From: Brassica napus | Taxonomy: Eukaryota > Streptophyta > Magnoliopsida > Brassicales > Brassicaceae | Length of the DNA: 64,000 nt | NCBI RefSeq assembly: GCF_020379485.1 | Contig: NC_063450.1 | Coordinates: 28,186,137 to 28,250,136, forward strand | Reading direction: 5' to 3' | Part shown: positions 12,124 through 22,057 of the stretch, one piece after another | Layout of the letters: each line of letters opens with the position of its first letter | How positions within the stretch are numbered: position 1 is the stretch's first letter | Position numbers and translations under genes: made by a program | Notes under the pieces: model-generated | What the model saw: the letters and a program-made list of their open reading frames with translations, nothing else | The model's database searches: none | Told to the model about the DNA's origin: nothing

Positions 12124-13269
12124 ATGAATGTGGTGGCGTGGAACTGTCAACGAGTAGGAGCCAATCTTACTAAAGAACATCTTGAGAAGTTATATCATTG
12201 TTTTCTACCTAGATTTTTATTCTTATCAGAGACAAAAAACAATCGTCGTGTTTTACAAAATTTGCAAGTGCCTTATGGCTATGATCAAGTTTGTACAGTT
12301 GAAACTCGTGGACGAATCGGTGGCCTAGCACTTTTTTACATGGATGATCTTTCAGTTACTATCTTGTATGCGGATGCACACATGATTGATATTGAAACTA
12401 TACTTGAAGGACATGCGATTTTTATGACTTTTGTGTATGGTGATCCTGTTGTTAGGCATCGAGACTTGGTTTGGGAACGATTGTCACGCATGAGTACTAA
12501 TCGAAGTGAAGCATGGTTCATGACTGGAGATTTCAATGAGATCACAGGAAATCATGAAAAGAGGGGAGGAAGGCGTCGTTTAGAGAGCTCATTCCTCCCT
12601 TTCTGAATCATGTTAGAAAACTGTGGAATGCTTGACTTCCCATACAAAGGGAACTCTTTCTCGTGGGTGGGCAAAAGACGAACCGGTAAAGTCAAATGTA
12701 AACTAGATAGAGCAGTGGCAAATGAAGAATGTCACGCCTTATTTACACATTCTACAGTGGAATTTTTGCAACTATGGGGCTCGGACCACAGACCGGTCCT
12801 AGCACGGATCCAATCCAGTGTTAGGAGGACAAGAAAGAATTTTAGATTTGACAAGAGATGGATAGGAAAACCAGGATTTAAGGAAGCAGTAATCTCGGGA
12901 TGGAGACAATTTGATGAAATTCTATTAAGGAATTTTCATCAAAAAGTTACCTTATGTCGAAATAAGATTAGCTCATGGAAAAAGAAAAACCCTACAAATT
13001 CTTCTCTATTGATTAAGGAGTTAAAAGATAAGATATACTTGGCACAAGATGATGAATTCACTACAACAGAAGAATTGGAAGATTTGAGAAGACAACTGAT
13101 TTTGGCATTTCGAGAAGAAAATACTTTTTGGGAACAAAAAAGCAGGGATCAATGGCACAAAGATGGAGACAGGAATACAAAATTTTCATCATGCCACTAC
13201 AAAACAACGAAGAGCCCAAAATCGGATAATAAGTATCAAAGACAAACATGGGAAGCTGGTAGAGAGTAA
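12124..13269 (+). pseudogene. LINE ORF2, endonuclease part (broken)
   Basis: Encodes the apurinic-like endonuclease of a plant L1 element, which nicks target DNA to prime reverse transcription. Visible motifs in order: NVVAWNCQ (start), SETKNN (catalytic E), MTGDFNEI, LDRAVAN and GSDHRPVL (the terminal SDH motif). An in-frame TGA at 12604-12606 splits the domain after EKRGGRRR; the frame resumes immediately (12610). The reading frame then shifts near 13180-13270: the end of this frame (TKSPKSDNKYQ) no longer matches what should lead into the reverse transcriptase, which continues one frame over. Both lesions mark a dead copy. Confidence 0.85.
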
Positions 13270-13324
13270 AATCGAGGTGGAGAACGTGGTTGTTTAACAC
13301 TTTCGAGATCTCTTCCCTACCTCT

Positions 13325-16249
13325 TTGCCGACGGAGCTAGACGCATCCCTCCATTTTATCTCAGAAAAGGTGTCCATGACTGACAATAGGTTACTTTTAG
13401 AGGAACCGTCAGAACAAGAAATTAGAGGAGCTCTCTTCGACATCAACCCAGATAAAGCACCTGGTCCAGATGGCATGACTAGTAAATTATTTCAGAAATC
13501 TTGGCGGGAAATGCGGCAAGACATTATTAGACTTGTCCGAGATTTCTTTGCGACAGGTAGTTTTGACCCATTATTGAACCAGACAAATATCTGTCTCATC
13601 CCGAAAAAGAAGAAACCTCGAGACATGACTGAGTTCAGATCTATTAGTCTTTGCAATGTTAGTTACAAGATTATATCTAAGCTTCTTTGCAAGAGACTTA
13701 AGAGAGTTATCCCGCGCTTGATCTCGGAGACACAATCCGCCTTTGTGGCAAAACGTTTGATTACTGACAACATCCTGATAGCACAAGAAAACTTTCACGC
13801 CCTACGGACGAACAAGCGATGTAGGGAAGACTTCATGGCTATTAAAACAGATATGAGCAAAGCTTACGATAGAGTGGAGTGGAGTTTCTTAGCAGCTTTG
13901 ATGCTGAAGATGGGCTTTGATGAAAAACTGGTTGACCTCATTATGTGTTGTGTCACGTCGGTCACATATCAAGATTTAGTCAATGGGCAACCAAGAGGGC
14001 GAATCCTACCAAGGAGAGGGTTAAGACAAGGAGACCCACTCTCCCCCTTTTTGTTCATTTTGTGTACGGAGGCGTTGATCGCACTTTTGAATGGAGCGGA
14101 AGCGGAAAAGAAGATCTTAGGTCTCCATGTTGCTAGGGCGAGCCCAAGGATCTCTAATCTTCTTTTCGCAGATGACAGTCTTTTCTTTTGCAAGGCGGAA
14201 CTAAGCCAATGCAAAGAGATCATGGACATTCTAGATATATATGGGAAGGCATCTGGACAGCGACTAAATGCGTCCAAATCATCAATGTTTTTTGGAAACC
14301 GAGTGGAGAGTTCTCGTAAGCAAGATATAAAAGATGTATTAGGTTTCTCTTCAAAAGGTGGCATGGGAATGTACCTTGGATTACCAGAACAAATCGGTGG
14401 GTCAAAGATGAAAGTGTTCTCCTTTGTACAAGATCGTTTCAATGGGAGAGTCAACACTTGGTCATCGAGACTCCTTTCTAAAGGAGGAAAAGAAGTTCAA
14501 GTCAAATCTGTGGCTCAAGCAGTTCCGACATTTGTGATGTCGTGTTACTTCCTTCCACAAGGCATTACCGACAAACTAAGGAGCACAGCTTCAAACTTTT
14601 TGTGGAGCTCAAAACAAAACAGCAGAGGTTTGCATTAGATAACATGGGACGAGATCTGTACCCCTAAGGATTCGGGGGGACTAGGTTTTTGAGATCTCCA
14701 TGACTTCAATATAGCGCTTCTTGCAAAACAATTGTGGAGATTTATTCATTACCCGAACTCTTTATTGGCACGTGTTTTAAAAGGAAGGTACTACAATCAT
14801 ACCTCTCCTTTGGAAGATCGACGAACATACTCACCATCTTATGGATGGCGCAGTATCATTGCAGCAAGACCTCTACTCATTTCGGGTTTACGGAAAACGA
14901 TTGGAACGGGTCGAGATACGAGGGTTTGGAGTGAGGCCTGGGTTCCAGACTCAGTGGCTCGACCACCTAGACCTGCTAACCACATTGTTTACAGACTACC
15001 CCAACTTCTTGTTCAGTCCTTTATTAGGAATGATACCAAGGAGTGGGATATCCAGCTTTTACGAGAATTTTTTCACCCGGATGATATGCCTTTGATACTT
15101 GGGCTAAAACCATCTCGCTCTCTTGCCCCGGATGGATATATTTGGAATCACACCAAATCAGGAGTGTATTCAGTTAAAACCGGTTACGACCTACTCCGAT
15201 CAACCAAGCTGAGTCTTACACAAGAAGGCGTTACAGATTCGAGTATCACGAGACTTCAGAGCCATGTGTGGAAGCTAAAGGCCCCGAGCAATATGAAACA
15301 TTTCTGGTGGCAGGCTATCTCGGGCTGCGTGGCGACAGAAGAGAGGCTCATGTATAGACACCTGGGCACCGATAGGAGTTATCCTAGATGTGCTGGCCCA
15401 GTGGAGTCGATTAATCATCTTCTTTTTGAATGCCCACCAGCTCTTCAGGTTTGGGCTTTATCGGACTATCCGTCCACTCCGGGTTACTTCCCGAGTACAT
15501 CCATATATCAAAACATGAACTTCCTTTTTTGGAAGAGAAAAGAGGTGGCTCCTCGGAGACCACAATTCGATACCTTCCCATGGATCTGTTGGTACATTTG
15601 GAAGGCGAAGAACGACAAACTCTTCAATGGGAAAGACGTATCCCCCATTGACACCCTCCAACATGCGTCTCTTGAGGCGGAATGTTGGAGGAAGGCTAAC
15701 GAAAAGGAGGAAGTAAATGAGGATCATGACGATCCCCCTACTACAGAGATTGAGACAGTGCCCCCTTGGATACCTCGAATCCCTACTTGTCAAATTGATG
15801 CATCATGGATCAATAATGGCAGTGTCAGTGGCTTAGGGTGGAGTCTTAAGGATCCAATGGGCTTAGAATACTTCGGATTACGGGCGTGTAACAGGAGCCT
15901 CTCAGCTTTGCATGCTGAGATGGAAGGGTTACTTTGGGCAGCCTCATGTATGAGAGACAAAATGATCACTTTGGTATGGTTTGAGACGGACTGCTCGGAC
16001 TTAGTGGATATGACTACAAACCCGATGGACTGGCCAGCTTTTGCGACAGAGATCGAGGTGTTCCAGAGGTTACAGGAAGACTTCGAGGATGTGCGACTGT
16101 CTCATATTCCTCGAAGTCAGAATGGCCGGACAGACGGATTAGCAAAAAATGCAAGGACCAGAGGTTATATTTTTTCCGCTATAGAACATACCCGGACAGA
16201 TGGAAATGCTCCTCTGAGGATTGGCTCGTCTGTTCTCCATTTGATCTAG
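13325..16249 (+). pseudogene. LINE ORF2, reverse transcriptase and RNase H (broken)
   Basis: Reverse transcriptase motifs are well preserved: KAPGPDGM, TEFRSISLCN, TDMSKAYDRVEWSFL, GLRQGDPLSPFLF and the catalytic FADD (about 14165). A tag stop at 14636-14638 and a tga about 50 bases later replace coding residues in the thumb region (LH*ITWDE; GF*DLHDF). The frame then stays open to 16249. This last part contains a zf-RVT-like Cys segment (CAGPVESINHLLFECP) and an RNase H domain (QIDASW, then LHAEMEGLLWA, then ETDCSDLVD, then NGRTDGLAK). The carboxy end is directly followed by the A-tail. RNase H-bearing L1 elements are common in plants. Confidence 0.88.
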
Positions 16250-16369
16250 CTTAGATGGGTAGACGACAAAAAAAAAAAAAAAGTTGTTGATTTTCCGCTC
16301 GATAAACAAAATAACATGTCTAACACCACTATAATGTATTCCTTTTTTTTTAACACCCACTAGAATGTA

Positions 16370-16622
16370 TTCCTTCCATTTCAAAATATATGATGTTTAA
16401 AAAAATTCTTAATATTTAAATATGCAAAATATTTTATATAAATTTTAATTTTATTTAAAACTATGTTACCAATAATATTTTATATGTTTTTATAATTAAC
16501 TATATTACTTCAATCTATATTATAATAATATTTTTTAAATAAAAATTAATTTATTTAATAGTTGTGCATTTACCTAATATATGCATATACCGAAAACATC
16601 AAATATTTTGGAAACAAGAAGT
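16370..16622. mobile_element. Stowaway-like MITE
   Basis: TTCCTTCCATTTCAAAATAT at the left pairs with AATATTTTGGAAACAAGAA at the right; the subterminal ATATGATGTTT and AAACATCAAAT also pair. TA borders the left end. Confidence 0.6.
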
Positions 16623-16639
16623 TAGATTCCTAAAACTAT

Positions 16640-17000
16640 CTCCAATGCTACTTTATAATTTAATCTATATTTTACTCTAAAATAGAATAATTCTATTATA
16701 TAGTTGGATTTACTCTAATGGTTTAATATATAATAGAGTTACTCTATAATAGAGTGGAAGATGAATGTTGTTTTTTTAATCTATTTTTAGAGTAAAAAAA
16801 TAACATTACTCTATATTTCATTATAATATAGAGTAATTACATTATGGTATATAGAGTAAAAACAACATTACTTTATATTTTACTCTATTATAGAATAATT
16901 TTTTATAGAATAAATCATTGGAACAAAACTAATTCTATAATAGAATTACGCTATTTTAGAATAAAATAGAGAAAAAAATTATAGAGTACTGATGCCCAAA
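16640..17000. repeat. AT-rich repeat built of ACTCTATAATAGAG motifs
   Basis: Dense, often palindromic TAGAGTAA/TTACTCTA motifs starting with ATCTCCAATGCTAC and ending with TTATAGAGTA. It resembles widespread non-autonomous DNA elements of Brassicaceae; the exact ends are not resolved. Confidence 0.45.
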
Positions 17001-17399
17001 ATCCATAGAATCAAAACAATACTATGTATTACAATCTCATTGCCTAAGATTCTGACTTACTTGACATCACTTACAAAGTAAACTATTGATGGGATATACT
17101 TTAAACTAAAAACTAAAATCGAACACATGAAAGAAAAACATAGAACGCATGCTGATGTTATATAAACATGAAAAAACTACAGTACTATTTTAAGCAAGTT
17201 TTCACACACAAAAAGTTAGTCCTCTTTCTTTTAACCCAAAATCCTAGAAGAACTTAAAGTGGAATGGACACTAGATTAACAACTGGTTTTAAATTGAAAA
17301 CACAAAAAACGCAATAGTGTTTAGCTTTAACTTATTTTTTACTTGTTATAATTAGCTAAGTTATTTTTTCTTATAACATATTTAATATATTGCCATTTC

Positions 17400-18153
17400 A
17401 CTATTTCATGTATAGTTTTATCAACTTATCATAAGGATCGATTATCGTTTCTCATTGGCGATATAAGGTTTGCAATAGGTGATTTTGGTTGTATGTTATG
17501 GTCAACCAAAATCATAGATGCTTATCACTCTAATCTTTTCTCTGATTTTGAGGTTGAACCTAGATAAAGTTTGGATTTAGTTCTTCTCCTTCTGGGTTAT
17601 GGTGATAAGCCGGTTGATTGAGAGATTTGATTTCTCTTTTTGGTCAGAAAAACTTAGTTTTTTTATATTCAGAGGTGGTATCAAGCTTTCGCTTAAAGTT
17701 CTGCAAGTCTCCACAATGGTCAAGAAGCTGAGATTTTGGAACACACTAAGGAGATCTTATCCAGAATTTAGATGAGTTAGAGCATCCATTGTGATTGCGT
17801 TCCGACAAGATTCTCTACTCGTCTCTATTAAACGTTCTTCGCACTCATATTCTACCAATTGGGAATGAAGATCTCTTATTAATCAAATATTGAAGGAAGA
17901 AAGAATGTGCAAGCAGCCTCAAACGATCGGAGACGGAGATAGATAGATTTCTAGCATGTTTTCCGGTTTCGCCTTTTGCTTTCTCTCGATCAAGGAAACG
18001 ATGCCACGAGTCTAGCCAAGTGTCTCTATGCATGTAAACATTATCTCTTGTGTTTGGGCTTTGTTGGGTTAAATAAGTAATACTTGAGTCTGTTTGTAAT
18101 CATTGCTCATTGGGCTCATGCTTTAATGAAAAGTACATGTTGACAAAAAAAAT
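17400..18153 (+). mobile_element. Probable LINE 3' relic with A-tail
   Basis: The segment is richer in G+C than its flanks and ends TTTAATGAAAAGTACATGTTGAC followed by eight As. The other two LINEs here also end in GAC or GTC plus an A run. No protein domain can be read, so this is probably the 3' untranslated part of another LINE, or a retroposed transcript. The 5' end is uncertain. Confidence 0.4.
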
Positions 18154-18159
18154 TGGAAA

Positions 18160-18975
18160 TTTATCTGTAAACAGTTTAGCAGCAAAATTATAAACAAAGG
18201 AGAAAATAATTTTGCGTATATTAATAATTAACACAGTATTGTATTATACGTTGTTTTACACGATGATGGCTTTGACTCTATTGTACTTTTAGAGTAAATA
18301 TTTACTCTAAATTTACATTTACTCTATATTCATCCAAAAACATATCAATCAGGGTTGACTACTAACTATTACTTTTTCAGCTACTCATTGTGCATCCAGA
18401 GTAAAACACTATCTAACTTTTACTCTATGGCTCTGACTGAAAAATATTTACAGAGTAATTTTTGTTGAGTAAATATAGTTTCACCTAGTTACACTAATAT
18501 TTATCCAATCAAGATGAAAACCATTAATCTGGCCAGAGTAAATATATTTGTCTTTATGCTTAGTAAAGTAAATTTTTTCTTATCTTCTTTGTTGAGTAAA
18601 AGTTTTACTCAAAATTTTACTTTTTCTATCTTTCTTATATTAAAATTTTACTTTTTCTCTTATTTTTTATATCACTCAGTTACTCCGCTTTTAATTCCTC
18701 CTAGTTGCGCTAACTTTTCCAATCACACTCTACAACTTAAAAGAGAAATAAAATTTGCACGTGGTTTTATTCTCTCCCCACTTTTCACCTTTTTATTTTT
18801 CTCCTTTTTTCACTATTTATTTTACTCTATTTTACTCTCACTTTTGCCAATCACACTCAATATCTCACGTTTTAACTATTGACCTTCGCCGCAAAAGTAT
18901 AGTTTTTTTAACACATTTAAATAACGCCGCAAGAGTGTACAAATATTTAATAAATACCAAATGACGCTACTTAAC
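18160..18975. repeat. AT-rich DNA with GAGTAAA/TTTACTC motif cluster
   Basis: Between 18265 and 18850 short motifs TTACTCT and AGAGTAAA recur in both orientations. No gene is supported; the open frame at 18514-18882 is low-complexity F/L/S-rich text. Confidence 0.4.
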
Positions 18976-18976
18976 G

Positions 18977-19497
18977 CTCTCTCTGTTTCAAAATAGTTGA
19001 TTTTTGGATGAAGATATAAGAATTAAGATATACATTTTTTTTAAAAAATAACACTAAAAATATAAAATAAGTCTAATTAAGCCAATCATCAAAAATATTA
19101 CTCTCTCCATTCCGGAAAGTAAGATTTTTTATATTTATTTTTTGTTCCAAAATGATAGATTTTCTAAAAAAATTAAAATACTTTTATTAGTTAATGTTAA
19201 AAAATTGTATACTTTAAAAAAATATTAATTGAAAACATTTGAATTGGTTAAATACTATTGGTTGATATTTATTAGAAAATGTATAGTAATAAATAATAAA
19301 TTTAATTGTAAATATTTATTATATTCTTAATATGCATGAATACTCTAAAAAAAAATTTTCGGAAATGGAAAGAGTATAAAACAATCAGTCACACAGTTTT
19401 CAATGAACTATAAACTAATTAAAAAAATATCAAACATCGTATATTTTGAAACATTAAAAAAATTTCAAAACATCATCTATTATGAAACATAACGAGT
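18977..19497. mobile_element. Stowaway-like MITE (outer, interrupted)
   Basis: CTCTCTCTGTTTCAAAATAG at the left faces, in reverse complement, CTCGTTATGTTTCATAATAG at the right. It is interrupted by a second MITE at 19101-19374. Confidence 0.5.
19101..19374. mobile_element. Stowaway-like MITE (nested)
   Basis: Ends CTCTCTCCATTCCGGAAAG and, in reverse complement, CTCTTTCCATTTCCGAAAA, with TA on both sides (19099-19100, 19375-19376). It lies inside the element at 18977-19497. Confidence 0.7.
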
Positions 19498-19499
19498 AG

Positions 19500-20300
19500 T
19501 TAACATTAAATTGTGCAGCTAATCACGCGGTTCCTCGTGAGCAAAGTACCCTGAGTGGATTTGCGTGTCTGGTCTTATACTCTCACGCCAATCAAAAAGT
19601 GTTTGTTCCCTTTTCTCACATAGTTTATAGACAATGATATGGTCCGGGGGATAATTATACGAATCAATAAACTCACGTATTTAACTAACTATGATAAATT
19701 ATAATTTATATCGATTGTACGTTTTAAGAATTTCTAAAACCGTTGAACCATTTCATGGAGTAGTTTGGTTGGAGAACGAATCCAATCCGTTAGTTGCCAA
19801 TTATTACCCGTGACCTACTACAACTACAGGATTTGCTGGCTAGCAAAAAGCCAATGAAAAGTACATTAACATGTTCATTTTGTTTAACCGCATTTTCTTA
19901 GCATTTGTTAATTAGTTTCAGTTACGAAAATTGGTTATAGTCTATATGATAAATTTTCTAAAATAGAACAAAAAATAATCCTATTATCTCTTTGCCACAA
20001 TTTTTTTGGGGTCTATTTTAGCTTTTTTGTTACCCCTATGTTATTTTAAAATTTCATATAAAATATTTTAAGAATCGTAAAAATATGAAAATAATATATA
20101 ATGTACATAGACTAAAAACAATCATACATAGACTAAAAACAATCATATAAGCTTGATGATTTCCACTTGTTAAGTTAATTCTTTTAAGTATTCAACTTTA
20201 ATGTACTGCAAAATAAACTAAAGAAAATGTGAAAAATGAAAATAATTCTAGAAACATACCGAAATGATCTGAGATAATAACATCTAAAACCTGGTAGATC
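19500..20300. other. Intergenic, no gene seen
   Basis: AT-rich sequence without a supported gene. A short duplication CATAGACTAAAAACAATCATA occurs twice at 20105-20148. Confidence 0.5.
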
Positions 20301-20303
20301 TTA

Positions 20304-20552
20304 GAGCATAATTATCGCTTGATACCCGATATGAGGTACTTAATTTTTTTTATTTTTTTTTTGTCTTTAAAAAAAAAAAAATTGAACCGATCGCGGACCG
20401 CCACGTGTCGGTGAGGCCCATAAACAGTAAAAACACCAGCCCACGACCGATCCTTCACTCGCGACTTTCGTGACCGTTTTTTAAAAAACACATGGAGCCC
20501 ACACGTTAAAATCACACAGAATCGGGTTTTAAAAACCGCGATAATTATGGTC
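20304..20552. mobile_element. Harbinger-type MITE
   Basis: TIRs GAGCATAATTATCGC and GCGATAATTATGGTC, flanked by TTA (20301-20303, 20553-20555). The core contains ATCGCGGACCGCCACGTGTC, shared in diverged form with the 29657 element, so the two are one family. Confidence 0.75.
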
Positions 20553-20709
20553 TTACGAGTAAATAACTTGTGTTTCAGCCTAATAGTATATTTACATTAA
20601 TAGTCTTATCTTGATTAAGAATTAATTATTGAGTAAAAAACGCACGAGGCAGCGGTTTTCTTTTACATAGATCAGATCCGGTCGAAGCAAAGAATCTAAA
20701 AAACGCACT

Positions 20710-21327
20710 AGGATTTGAAAACCACTGTTTGGCCTCTTTGACAAAAGAATTTAAAAAATGCGGGTACTACGGACGATTACTCGGCGAGGAGGCGCTCGAC
20801 GGTGCTTGGCCGTGGCGAGTTGGCTGTAGTCGGCCAATTAATCGGCAACAACAAAAAAAAATTTCTTTTTGGGTTTTGAATGCTTAAAATCTTGTATTTC
20901 TATGACAGATCTATAGGTTTTAAGTATAAAAACATGAAAACGCACCAAAATCTGATGATATGTGTGATTATAAACGTTTTACGGTCATGGAAAAACTGTA
21001 AAATTGAAAACCAAGACAGATGGGGAAGATGAAGACGAAATGACGATAGTACCCTTCATTAAAGGCAAAAATAATTAAAAAGAAGAAAAACGCGTGGATC
21101 CAGGGTCGAACCCGGGTTCTTACGCTGAGCAAAGATTATGAAACCACCAGGCTACTTCGACTAATTGTCTATTGTCATGCAAACTGACTAATGATGCATA
21201 ATATATTTATAAAAAAAAAAATTAAAAACTAGGCCCCGATTAATCCCCGATTACTCTCCGATTAATTGTTAACTCGCTAGGCTAATATCGTCCGTCCGAC
21301 TAGCGCCTAGCGTAGTTTCGAACAGGG
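20710..21327 (-). repeat. Repeat with internal tRNA-like promoter, copy 1
   Basis: About 618 bp, closely matching the layout of 30308-30933 (about 626 bp) in the other orientation. On the minus strand it begins TGTTCGAAACTACGCTAGGC, followed by TAGTCGGACG and several TTAATCGG motifs. In the middle is a Pol III-type internal promoter: A box TAGCCTGGTGG (21144-21154) and B box GGTTCGACCCT (21102-21112), 31 bases apart. A GATTAATTGGCCGACTAC-type segment follows, then an end near GTGGTTTTCAAATCC. This is SINE-like in its promoter, but the two ends carry related inverted sequence, unlike ordinary SINEs. Confidence 0.6.
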
Positions 21328-22057
21328 GATATTAGAGAGAATGAAGCCCAAAAGAGCATTTCCTAAAAAGCAGAAAAAACTAGTTTGGAGGTAAAGCCAG
21401 TCAACTGGATTAAGTGATTAAGCGAGAACTTCTTGTATATCGGACTGATAGTTTGTAACTATTAGTAAGGATTTTTTTATTTTTTTTTGAAAAAAATTAG
21501 TATGGAATTTCGATAAATAAAAACTTATGAAGTTAAATTAAATTCTTTTTTTATTTTGTCCTCCTCGAGAATCGGATCATTGCTAGAAATAAAAATACAT
21601 CTAGATTTAGAATTTGTAAATCCGAAATTTTTATTGGTTTGGAAGAGTAGTTTAGGGTTTTGTTAGTTAATATCCATCAAACATTTACATTTTATTTTTG
21701 AAAAAAATAACTATTTACAGCTTTTCATGTGGGTTTGTATGTATTATTAGGGAAGACATGTAGAGGAGAAGAGTAACTAGGATGGGATCCCAATATAAAT
21801 TTGAATGATAGTATCATTTAAAAAATATAAAACACATCTTGATAAACCTGCTGGTGATGACGAAACCTGGTAAACCTGATGAGAGTGTAATGATCTAGAA
21901 GAAATTACTTAAAAACGGCGTGTAATAATGGTTCCGGAAAACAAAACATTTTTTATGTAAACAAACCATATTCATGATAGGTTAACTTGTAAAACATTTA
22001 CACTAAGAGACACTTTTCTAGTTTATTATTACATCATAGAGAACTTCTATCTAACAA
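21328..22057. other. Intergenic, no gene seen
   Basis: No reading frame or RNA gene is supported; AT-rich. Confidence 0.5.

Larger units (their letters stand above)
10968..16280 (+). mobile_element. Full-length LINE (L1-type), inactivated
   Basis: A 5.3-kb non-LTR retrotransposon ending in an A-tail (about 16269-16282). It is flanked by a near-perfect duplication (A)nGTTGTTGAT at 10955-10967 and 16279-16291, which fixes both ends. The long ORF2 (12124-16249) runs endonuclease, reverse transcriptase, zinc-finger region, RNase H. About 1.15 kb precedes ORF2 but I see no intact ORF1 (gag-like) product there; it is decayed or was never coding. ORF2 has at least three stop codons (12604, 14636, about 14690) and one frameshift, so the copy cannot move autonomously. 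Confidence 0.9.

Noticed and set aside
18514..18882. 122-residue open frame
   Set aside because: Low-complexity Phe/Leu/Ser text from a TTTACTC-rich repeat.
21100..21165. A genuine tRNA gene
   Set aside because: A and B boxes are present but no sound acceptor stem or anticodon arm can be folded, and the segment is embedded in a repeat.
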